Origin: Gammaproteobacteria bacterium
GTDB taxonomy: Bacteria > Pseudomonadota > Gammaproteobacteria > DAOWEP01
Direction of reading: 5' to 3'
Assembly (NCBI GenBank): GCA_030638455.1
Contig: DAOWEP010000201.1
Location: 1-5,521, forward strand
DNA: 5,521 nt
The translations under genes were made by a program, and so were the position numbers. The notes beneath the pieces are model-generated. The model was not told the DNA's origin, did no database searches, and saw only the letters and a list, made by a program, of their open reading frames with translations. Every line of letters starts with the position of its first letter. Position 1 is the first letter of the stretch. This document shows positions 1 to 5,416 of this stretch, in pieces.

Positions 1-777
1 CCCTCGGACCAACCGAGTATTCACCTGAAAAGGTATGCCGGCCTCGTTGAGCAATTCTTTAAGTCGTGCAAAATGCGCGGTAGATTCTTCACCAAGATAT
101 TCGGTCAAGTGCGGTGCTGCCTCGATTAACGATTGCATTTCCGGGTTCTTGCTGTCCAGAATACGCAATGGATTGGTGTGCAACCTGCGCTTACTGTCTT
201 CATCCAGCTGTTGTTCGTAAGCCGATAAATACTCGACCAGCTTGTCCCTGTATTTAATACGTTCTTCGGCGGTACCCAGTGTATTGATTTCCAGCCTTAT
301 ATCCTTCAGCCCGAGCGCCTGCCAGATTCGGGCACACATAAAAATCAGCTCGGCTTCTATCTCTGCACCTGGCAGCCCAAAGGTCTCTACACCAATCTGG
401 TGGAACTGCCTGTAGCGACCCTTTTGTGGACGTTCATGGCGGAACATTGCACCCGCATACCAGAATCTCTGGATCTGGTTATATAACAAGCCGTTTTCAA
501 TTCCTGCCCGTACACACCCGGCGGTACCCTCAGGCCTCAACGTCAGGCTGTCACCATTTCGGTCATCAAACGTATACATTTCCTTTTCGACGATATCGGT
601 TACTTCACCGATCGAACGCTTGAACAGCTCGGTCTTTTCCAGCACCGGCATACGAATTTCCTGATAGCCGTAACCACGGGCCACTTCCCGGATCTTGTCC
701 TCCATGAACTGCCACACAGGCGTATGCTGCGGCAAAATATCATGCATTCCACGGATTGCCTGAATGTGTTTTGACAT
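1..777 (-). CDS. hisS: Histidyl-tRNA synthetase, N-terminal 259 codons (3' end outside window)
   Basis: Class II aminoacyl-tRNA synthetase that activates histidine with ATP and charges tRNA-His in the cytoplasm. I translated 777 back to 1 without a stop. It opens with MSKHIQAIRGMHDILPQ, the usual HisRS N-terminus. TLRPEGT lies at residues 79-85. The motif 2 region FRHERPQ is at 112-118, followed by the QFHQ loop at 124-127. Codon 259 ends in the start of the RLVRG signature, whose continuation (LDYYNRT in E. coli) and the anticodon-binding domain lie beyond the edge. Seen residues track the E. coli enzyme (about 424 aa) almost without gaps, so roughly 60 percent of the gene is present. The start is fixed by the conserved N-terminus and by the absence of an in-frame start just upstream. 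However, no Shine-Dalgarno precedes it; the leader is AT-rich. It lies 144 bases after ispG, as in many gammaproteobacteria. Confidence 0.97.
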   Translation of the reverse strand, partial: MSKHIQAIRGMHDILPQHTPVWQFMEDKIREVARGYGYQEIRMPVLEKTELFKRSIGEVTDIVEKEMYTFDDRNGDSLTLRPEGTAGCVRAGIENGLLYNQIQRFWYAGAMFRHERPQKGRYRQFHQIGVETFGLPGAEIEAELIFMCARIWQALGLKDIRLEINTLGTAEERIKYRDKLVEYLSAYEQQLDEDSKRRLHTNPLRILDSKNPEMQSLIEAAPHLTEYLGEESTAHFARLKELLNEAGIPFQVNTRLVRG

Positions 778-921
778 TAGAATATTATTGTAACTACTTG
801 ATTTAAATAATTATTATCTGCCCGCTATTTTCAAGCAGGGGGCACAGTCGTATGAATGGGGAATTGCCCGAACCGCTGGAGTTTTTATCTACCCCTTTGA
901 ACAAGGCATTGTACGCTATTT
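778..921 (-). other. ispG-hisS intergenic region, AT-rich hisS leader with weak hairpin
   Basis: This 144-base non-coding gap is the only long spacer within the rlmN-to-hisS run. It contains an imperfect hairpin at 821-840 (CCC/GGG and GCT/AGC pairs around a 7-base loop, one bulged base). It has no convincing U-tract on the minus strand, so it is a poor terminator. Between the hairpin and hisS the sequence is very AT-rich. On the minus strand it includes a -10-like TACAAT at 787-792, but no good -35 is correctly spaced, and transcripts from it would start within a few bases of the hisS ATG. A TTGAAA at 828-833 resembles a -35 but has no good -10 at 16-18 bases. A separate hisS promoter is plausible but not demonstrated. 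No small ORF or T-box-like element is recognised. Confidence 0.5.
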
Positions 922-2046
922 TCAGGAAGCCTGAATCTGTTTTCTTGAATCAGCTGCTGACTGATTAGTTTCTAATTTTTTGGCCACTTCCTCACGGATT
1001 GCGCGCTCCAGCTCATCCACTAATTGTTCGTTTTTTATCTTGTGATCAGGGATGCCGTTTATGTACATCAAGTTCGGAGAACCACCGGTAAGACCAACAT
1101 GTACTTCCTTTGCCTCACCCGGCCCATTGACCACACACCCGATGACCGCAACATCTATGGACTCCTGAATATCTTCCAGGCGGGATTCAAGTTCATTGAC
1201 GGTCGAGATCACATCAAAATTCTGCCGCGAACAGGAAGGACAGGCAATCAGGTTGATCCCTTTACTGCGTATGTGCAGGCTTTTTAGGATATCAAACCCC
1301 ACCTTGATCTCTTCAACCGGATCAGCCGCCAGAGAGACACGAATGGTATCCCCAATCCCCTGATTAAGTATCATGCCCAAACCGATGGCAGACTTAACGG
1401 CACCTGCTCTTGCACCCCCGGCTTCCGTGATTCCAATATGTAATGGTTGTTCTATTTGACCGGCCAGCTTACGATACGACTCAATCGTCATAAATATTTC
1501 TGACGCCTTCAGGCTGACCTTGAAATCCTGAAAATCCAGCCGATCCAAAATATCAATATGGCGCAAGGCAGACTCCACCAGTGCATCCGGTGTTGGCTCA
1601 CCATATTTTACCTGTAAATCCTTTTCCAGCGACCCTGCATTCACACCAATCCGGATCGGAATTCCATGGTCCCGAGCACTATCCACAACTGCACGTACAC
1701 GATCTTCCCTGCCAATGTTCCCCGGGTTTATACGCAGGCAATCAACACCCAGTTCAGCCACACGCAGGGCAATTTTGTAATCAAAATGAATATCCGCCAC
1801 CAGAGGTATACTGACCTGTGTCTTTATCTTCCCAAAGGCCTCGGCTGCATCCATACTGGGCACAGACACCCGCACAATATCCGCACCGGCATTCTGTATT
1901 GCCTTAATTTGCTCCACTGTTGCAGTAACGTCACAGGTTTCAGTATTCGTCATGCTTTGTACTGAAATGGGTGCATCACCACCTACCGGAACATCCCCGA
2001 CATGAATCTGACGTGATAGACGACGTTTTATCTGGTTTACATTCAT
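922..2046 (-). CDS. ispG: 4-hydroxy-3-methylbut-2-en-1-yl diphosphate synthase (IspG/GcpE)
   Basis: Cytoplasmic [4Fe-4S] enzyme of the MEP (non-mevalonate) isoprenoid pathway. It reductively converts methylerythritol cyclodiphosphate to HMBPP, using flavodoxin or ferredoxin as electron donor. At 374 aa it matches the bacterial two-domain form (E. coli 372 aa), without the large insert of plant enzymes. Residues 1 to about 265 form the TIM barrel, with SVQSMTNT at 28-35, LVADIHFDY at 82-90 and LRINPGN at 104-110. The C-terminal reductase-like domain holds the cluster ligands: CPSCSRQ gives Cys269 and Cys272, and VIGCVVNGPGEA gives Cys304 and Glu311, equivalent to E. coli C270, C273, C305 and E312. 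All are present, so an active enzyme is expected. The ATG is preceded by an in-frame stop and only by a distant AAGG (about 18 bases upstream), so initiation lacks a well-placed SD. It starts 27 bases after rodZ and is probably co-transcribed with it. Confidence 0.98.
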   Translation of the reverse strand: MNVNQIKRRLSRQIHVGDVPVGGDAPISVQSMTNTETCDVTATVEQIKAIQNAGADIVRVSVPSMDAAEAFGKIKTQVSIPLVADIHFDYKIALRVAELGVDCLRINPGNIGREDRVRAVVDSARDHGIPIRIGVNAGSLEKDLQVKYGEPTPDALVESALRHIDILDRLDFQDFKVSLKASEIFMTIESYRKLAGQIEQPLHIGITEAGGARAGAVKSAIGLGMILNQGIGDTIRVSLAADPVEEIKVGFDILKSLHIRSKGINLIACPSCSRQNFDVISTVNELESRLEDIQESIDVAVIGCVVNGPGEAKEVHVGLTGGSPNLMYINGIPDHKIKNEQLVDELERAIREEVAKKLETNQSAADSRKQIQAS

Positions 2047-2073
2047 AACAATAATTTTAAATCACCTTGCTAC

Positions 2074-3105
2074 CTATTCTGCACCTGTAGACTTTTCACC
2101 TACTGACTTTTCACTTACAGAAAACCGGGCCACCTGACCTCGAATAAAGGGTGTCTGATCAAACATACGTCCATTTAACATCACAGTCACTTCTTTCGCA
2201 TTTCCCAATAACACCTTGAACGGGACAGCTCCTGATACCCGATAGGTTTTTCCCTCACGACCCAGCCTGTATAACAACCTTTCTCCATTGGCATCATGCA
2301 CCTCAGTCCATGCATCTGCATGAAATTGCAAACTCAAACTACCAACCTCCAGGAACCTGGCATTTTCCTCCAGACCAGGCTCTGGTGAAGGAAATACCTC
2401 TCCACTACCATCAAGAAGATCAGAATCATCCCAGGATGAAGACCCATAGCTTTCCTTTATTTTTTCTGCGTTCTTTTCCTGATTGCTTCCTGAACCTAAA
2501 CTCCCTGACAACTGCTGTTTCTGCTGATTTCCAGAATTGCTTTCTGACGCCTGATAGGATAAGCCTGAATCCTGAGTCTGTACGCTATTTGAATCTACAA
2601 GGTCAGCTCCTGTATCTGCCAGATTGTTTTTACTATTTACCGTTATCGCAGACTCCTGTTCGCTACTAATATCATCCGTTGATTCTTGCTCTGCAAAATA
2701 TCCTATACCCACCAGCACAAACAAAACCAGCACCAGATACATTTTGATCTTGCCAATCCCTGATTTGCCAGTACGCTTTCTTTCAATACCAAACTGCAAG
2801 GTATCCTTTATTTCACTGGAATCCACGCTATCTGCAAAATAATGATTATAGTCCGCAACAACCAGATCAGCATCCAGTGAAACAAGAGGTGCGTAGCCAC
2901 GCAAATATCCACGTACAAAGGCGGGCGCAGGCAGATTATCCTGATCGTCTCTTTCTATAGCGTCTATGATCTTCTCTGACAAATGCAGACGTTCTGCAAT
3001 ATCCTTTCTTGAAAGACTACAACCTTCCCTTGCCTTCCGTAACCGCTTTCCAGGTGAGTTTTTTGTCACCTGGACAGGTATCTCATTTTCCTGAAGATCG
3101 CTCAT
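2074..3105 (-). CDS. rodZ: RodZ, cytoskeletal cell-shape protein (HTH + TM + DUF4115)
   Basis: Bitopic inner-membrane protein that links the MreB actin filament to the elongation machinery and keeps rod shape. Numbered from the preferred start (343 aa): a Cro/C1-type helix-turn-helix domain at about 18-90, including LRKAREG, SRKDIAERLHLSEKIIDAIE and FVRGYLRGYA; a basic stretch (ERKRTGKSGIGKIK) before a single transmembrane helix at about 122-137; a low-complexity periplasmic linker rich in S, N, Q, G and acidic residues to about 247; then the RodZ C-terminal domain (SLSLQFHADAWTEVHDANG through GNAKEVTVMLNG). The frame stays open to ATGs at 3120 and 3138. I prefer 3105 because GGAG at 3110-3113 sits 4 bases upstream and the protein then begins MSDLQEN. 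This start overlaps the pilW end by 23 bases, suggesting translational coupling. A short tandem duplication lies at the very C-terminus. Confidence 0.95.
   Translation of the reverse strand: MSDLQENEIPVQVTKNSPGKRLRKAREGCSLSRKDIAERLHLSEKIIDAIERDDQDNLPAPAFVRGYLRGYAPLVSLDADLVVADYNHYFADSVDSSEIKDTLQFGIERKRTGKSGIGKIKMYLVLVLFVLVGIGYFAEQESTDDISSEQESAITVNSKNNLADTGADLVDSNSVQTQDSGLSYQASESNSGNQQKQQLSGSLGSGSNQEKNAEKIKESYGSSSWDDSDLLDGSGEVFPSPEPGLEENARFLEVGSLSLQFHADAWTEVHDANGERLLYRLGREGKTYRVSGAVPFKVLLGNAKEVTVMLNGRMFDQTPFIRGQVARFSVSEKSVGEKSTGAE
2090..2119 (-). repeat. 15-bp tandem duplication at the rodZ 3' end
   Basis: Two adjacent 15-base units (2090-2104 and 2105-2119) match at 13 of 15 positions, sharing the 10-mer GACTTTTCAC on the plus strand. 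They encode a five-residue repeat in the extreme C-terminus of RodZ (SEKSV then GEKST). Because the unit is a multiple of three the frame is kept. It is probably a replication-slippage duplication in a dispensable tail past the folded DUF4115 domain. Confidence 0.6.
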
Positions 3106-3871
3106 TTTTCTCCATTTCATTAAGCTTCTTAACTTCATCCGAATCCGGGTACCTGTTCTTCAACAGAAGAGCCATACTGGATACGGCATTTTTGTCACCC
3201 AACTCTTTTTCAACCTGAATGCTCAGCCATAAAGTCTGGGCTGATGAACTTGCAACCTCAGAATATCGCTGTAAGTATGCTCTGCCACTCATGTAATTTT
3301 TTTTCATGACATTCAGCTTTGCCATCTGATACAAGGCCGGTGGAAACTTTGAGTTAACCTTTAACGCACTACGAAAATAGTCTTCTGCTTTTTGTTTATC
3401 TCCTCCTCTCATTGCGCAGTTTCCCGCATTTGTATACGCAATTTCATATCTTGTATACAAGGGATTTTTTAATGCCTCAAGAAAATGTTTCTCCGCCTCA
3501 GCTAACTGATTCAGTTTACACAAAAAGGCACCGTAACTAACATGAAAGGAAGAATTATCGGGCTCCAGCTTTACTGCCTTGTTGAAATGTTCTTTTGCAT
3601 CCTGATCTTCACCCAACCTGACATACAACAATGCAATAGCATTATGTGCATCCGGGTTTTCTGGATTCTGCTTCAGGGCCTTGGTCAACTTATCCATTGC
3701 ATATACGTTATTATTCTTTCGCATATAATGTATCCCAAGCTCTGTATTCACAGCGGACGCCTTTAGCGATTCTGCATCTCGCGTGGAATTTGCTGAACAG
3801 GCAGCCAGCCCCATTACAACAACAAACAAGACAATGCTCCTTCTCGTAGCATGCATAATAGTATGTATCAT
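3083..3871 (-). CDS. pilW: Type IV pilus biogenesis/stability lipoprotein PilW (PilF), TPR protein
   Basis: Outer-membrane lipoprotein of tetratricopeptide repeats. In Pseudomonas (PilF) and Neisseria (PilW) this family is needed for outer-membrane localisation and multimerisation of the PilQ secretin and for pilus stability. The 262-aa product starts with a lipoprotein signal peptide: basic HATRR, hydrophobic SIVLFVVVMG, lipobox LAAC with the lipidated Cys25. About six TPR units follow from residue 38 to about 245, for example GIHYMRKNNNVYAMDKLTKAL, AIALLYVRLGEDQDAKEHFNKAV and YGAFLCKLNQLAEAEKHFLEAL. The NPLY and YTNAGNCA segments are typical of the family. Length is near P. aeruginosa PilF (about 252 aa). 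AGGAAG at 3879-3884 lies 7 bases before the ATG, and the ATG overlaps the rlmN stop (ATGA). Implies a type IV pilus elsewhere in the genome. Not to be confused with the extension ATPase called PilF in Neisseria. Confidence 0.95.
   Translation of the reverse strand: MIHTIMHATRRSIVLFVVVMGLAACSANSTRDAESLKASAVNTELGIHYMRKNNNVYAMDKLTKALKQNPENPDAHNAIALLYVRLGEDQDAKEHFNKAVKLEPDNSSFHVSYGAFLCKLNQLAEAEKHFLEALKNPLYTRYEIAYTNAGNCAMRGGDKQKAEDYFRSALKVNSKFPPALYQMAKLNVMKKNYMSGRAYLQRYSEVASSSAQTLWLSIQVEKELGDKNAVSSMALLLKNRYPDSDEVKKLNEMEKNERSSGK
3110..3113 (-). promoter_or_regulatory. Shine-Dalgarno (GGAG) deciding the rodZ start
   Basis: GGAG on the minus strand lies 4 bases before the ATG at 3103-3105. It favours that codon over the two further upstream in-frame ATGs, which would extend the protein by 5 or 11 residues deeper into pilW and have weaker upstream sequence. 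The site is inside the pilW coding sequence, so ribosomes finishing pilW could re-initiate here. Confidence 0.6.
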
Positions 3872-5007
3872 TGAATGACTTCCTGAATATTTATAGTTTT
3901 AAATTTCTCCTGGCGACGGGTTCGGTCTTGCACCTTACCCGCAAGCTGACCACACGCAGCTGCAATATCATCCCCTCTCGTTTTTCGAGTAATGGTCACG
4001 ATTCCAGCATCTGTCAATATATTCCTGAACCGGTCAATAGCCGTCTTACTAGAACACAAATATTCCGACCCTTCAAAAGGGTTAAACGGGATCAAGTTTA
4101 CCTTGGATGGTACATTACTTAACGTATTTACAAGATCAACTGCATGCTGTTTACTATCATTCACCCCCTTTAACATCACATACTCAAATGTAATCCTGCG
4201 TCTTGGGCTATCTGCGACATATCGCCTACAGGCTGCAAGAAGTTCTTCAATAGGGTATTTACTGTTAATAGGTACTAGTTGGTCACGTAACTGGTCAGTA
4301 GGCGCATGCAGGGAGACAGCGAGACTAACATCACTAACTGCACGGAGACGATCAATGGCTGGCACTACACCTGCCGTACTCAACGTGATCCTCCGTTTGG
4401 AAAGACCGAAACCAAAATCATCCTGCATTAGATCCATTGACCTGACTACATTATCAAAATTCAGTAATGGCTCACCCATTCCCATCAACACCACATTGGT
4501 TACCGAACGCCTGCTATGATTCTCCTGTACCCCAGTATCTGACAACCTGTTATTTTGTGGCCCAAGCGCCCTGCTTGCAATAATAACCTGCCCGATAATC
4601 TCTGCCGTCGTGAGGTTCCGATTAAATCCCTGGCGAGCAGTTGAACAAAAGGAACAATTCAGTGTACAGCCCACCTGACTGGATACACATAGTGTGCCAC
4701 GATCAGATTCTGGAATGAAAACCGTCTCGATATGGTTACCATTATCCAGCCGTAGAACCCACTTTACACTACCATCTTTTGAAGGATGTGCTGATTCTAT
4801 TTCTGGTAACCGAATTTCAGCCAACTCACCAAGCCTTGCGCGCAAACCCTTGCTAAGGTTTGTCATTAGATCAAAATCATCTACACCCTCATGATAGATC
4901 CATTTCAATAATTGAGTGGCACGAAAAGACTTCTCACCGATATCGGCAAAAAATCCTTCGAGTTCCTGTCGGTTCAAATTCAGTAAATTGATTTTTGTTG
5001 CTGTCAC
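3868..5007 (-). CDS. rlmN: Dual-specificity 23S rRNA/tRNA adenine-C2 methyltransferase RlmN
   Basis: Radical SAM enzyme that methylates C2 of A2503 in 23S rRNA and of A37 in a set of tRNAs, affecting decoding accuracy and the peptidyl-transferase centre. Numbered from the preferred GTG (379 aa): N-terminal KINLLNLNRQELEGFF at 5-20; the catalytic Cys107 (LCVSSQVG); CTLNCSFC at 114-121 with the [4Fe-4S] ligands Cys114, Cys118 and Cys121; the SAM-binding MGMGEPLLN at 175-183; and the methyl-carrying Cys352 in RGDDIAAACGQLAG. These correspond to E. coli C118, C125/C129/C132 and C355. A loop before the MGMGEP strand (about 148-168) is some ten residues longer than in E. coli. Alternative starts are ATG at 5040 (11 residues longer, AGG touching the ATG) and TTG at 5067 (inside a hairpin loop). 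GTG at 5005-5007 has AGCAGG 6 bases upstream and gives a family-like N-terminus. ATG at 5040 remains possible. Confidence 0.96.
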   Translation of the reverse strand: MTATKINLLNLNRQELEGFFADIGEKSFRATQLLKWIYHEGVDDFDLMTNLSKGLRARLGELAEIRLPEIESAHPSKDGSVKWVLRLDNGNHIETVFIPESDRGTLCVSSQVGCTLNCSFCSTARQGFNRNLTTAEIIGQVIIASRALGPQNNRLSDTGVQENHSRRSVTNVVLMGMGEPLLNFDNVVRSMDLMQDDFGFGLSKRRITLSTAGVVPAIDRLRAVSDVSLAVSLHAPTDQLRDQLVPINSKYPIEELLAACRRYVADSPRRRITFEYVMLKGVNDSKQHAVDLVNTLSNVPSKVNLIPFNPFEGSEYLCSSKTAIDRFRNILTDAGIVTITRKTRGDDIAAACGQLAGKVQDRTRRQEKFKTINIQEVIQ

Positions 5008-5013
5008 ATTCGC

Positions 5014-5019
5014 CCTGCT
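5014..5019 (-). promoter_or_regulatory. Shine-Dalgarno (AGCAGG) supporting the rlmN GTG start
   Basis: AGCAGG on the minus strand matches the AGGAGG consensus at five of six positions and sits 6 bases before the GTG at 5005-5007. The upstream ATG at 5038-5040 has only an AGG directly abutting it, which is too close to work as an SD. This spacing is the main reason for choosing the shorter RlmN. Confidence 0.5.
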
Positions 5020-5053
5020 GGTTGTACAAATAGATTCCATCCTACAAGATAGC

Positions 5054-5080
5054 ATAAACCCGTGCAAAACACGGGCTTAT
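5054..5080 (-). terminator. Strong hairpin between iscX and rlmN: putative terminator or leader structure
   Basis: CCCGTG at 5059-5064 pairs perfectly with CACGGG at 5070-5075 around a 5-base loop. As minus-strand RNA the stem extends through one G-U wobble and four A-U pairs to about 11 bp. It sits about 75 bases after the iscX stop and just before rlmN, where an isc-operon terminator would be expected. The tail after the stem on the minus strand has only three consecutive T (then ATGC), so intrinsic termination may be partial. In the plus direction the tail CTTATTGCTTAT is no better. It could instead be a leader hairpin upstream of rlmN. The structure argues against the TTG start at 5067, which falls in its loop. 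Confidence 0.45.
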
Positions 5081-5082
5081 TG

Positions 5083-5088
5083 CTTATA
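5083..5088 (-). promoter_or_regulatory. Possible -10 element (TATAAG) for the rlmN operon
   Basis: TATAAG on the minus strand matches TATAAT at five of six positions. The candidate -35 regions 16-19 bases upstream (around 5106-5114) are poor, the best matching three of six. If used, transcription would begin within or next to the hairpin at 5054-5080. Weak support; listed because some promoter is likely if that hairpin terminates isc transcription. Confidence 0.2.
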
Positions 5089-5125
5089 AATCATCCTGTT
5101 TCCACGTTTGCAGGCCTGACTATGA

Positions 5126-5147
5126 TTAATAACCATGGTTAGTAACC
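5126..5147. repeat. 12-bp perfect palindrome with interleaved TAACC/GGTTA arms
   Basis: TAACCATGGTTA at 5130-5141 is a perfect 12-base palindrome, flanked after one mismatch by three more pairing bases on each side. Its right arm also forms GGTTA-G-TAACC at 5137-5147, so three alternating copies of the same five-base arm lie in 18 bases. It sits 6 to 25 bases after the iscX stop, upstream of the possible rlmN promoter. It could be an operator for a dimeric regulator, but I recognise no known site, and it does not resemble the IscR consensus. Confidence 0.4.
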
Positions 5148-5152
5148 TGAAT

Positions 5153-5353
5153 TTAGCTACGCTCTTCTATCCAGGCCATCTGGATTGCCTCAAGGATCCT
5201 TTCACCTGAATGCTCAGGATCATCTTCAAAATCTTCCAGCTTAAGAACCCAGTTATGTAAGTCCGTAAACCGGACGGCTTTTGGATCCACGTCCGGATGC
5301 GCCTCATCCAGTTCAATTGCAATATCCATGGAATCAGTCCACTTCAGACTCAT
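5153..5353 (-). CDS. iscX: IscX (YfhJ), Fe-S cluster assembly regulator/iron-binding protein
   Basis: Small acidic cytoplasmic protein of the ISC iron-sulfur assembly system. It binds the cysteine desulfurase IscS and iron, and modulates cluster assembly together with frataxin. The 66-aa product is the same length as E. coli IscX and shares the diagnostic segments LKWTDS (3-8), DPKAVRFTDLHNWV (23-36) and the acidic LEDFEDDPEHSGERILEAI (39-57). It is rich in Asp and Glu, as expected for the iron/IscS-binding helix-turn-helix fold. The start is secure: AGGAG at 5360-5364 lies 6 bases before the ATG. It follows fdx by 63 bases with no hairpin between, so it is probably the last gene of an isc operon whose other members (such as iscS, iscU, hscA) would lie beyond the right edge. 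Confidence 0.96.
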   Translation of the reverse strand: MSLKWTDSMDIAIELDEAHPDVDPKAVRFTDLHNWVLKLEDFEDDPEHSGERILEAIQMAWIEERS

Positions 5354-5416
5354 AACATTCTCCTGACTTTCTAGCTTGATTTATATTCTGTGAAATTTAC
5401 TGCTCATCTGCTGTAT

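Noticed and set aside
426..623. 65-codon plus-strand frame inside hisS
   Set aside because: Antisense to HisRS motif 2; nothing suggests it is translated.
821..840. Hairpin after ispG as an intrinsic terminator
   Set aside because: The stem is short and bulged and no U-run follows on the minus strand; kept only as a note in the intergenic entry.
778..921. T-box or histidine-responsive leader upstream of hisS
   Set aside because: The gap is too short, has no T-box consensus, no specifier stem and no His-codon leader peptide; gammaproteobacterial hisS is not normally T-box controlled.
1024..1965. Several 77-99 codon plus-strand frames inside ispG
   Set aside because: All are shadows of the strongly conserved IspG reading frame and overlap one another.
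2310..2669. 119-codon open frame on the plus strand inside rodZ
   Set aside because: Antisense to the RodZ linker and C-terminal domain; its His/Pro/Leu-rich translation is what the complement of the S/Q/N-rich linker would give. No SD or family resemblance.
3083..3871. PilW as a generic TPR protein such as YfgM or BamD
   Set aside because: The lipobox, the NPLY and YTNAGNCA segments, and the position between rlmN and rodZ match PilF/PilW; YfgM would follow hisS and has a transmembrane anchor instead of a lipobox.
3992..4519. 175-codon open frame on the plus strand inside rlmN
   Set aside because: It lies entirely antisense to a clear RlmN sequence with intact catalytic motifs, and its product has no recognisable domain and a composition expected of a shadow frame.
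5059..5147. IscR binding site in the iscX-rlmN gap
   Set aside because: Neither the palindrome nor the hairpin resembles the type 1 or type 2 IscR consensus as I know them.
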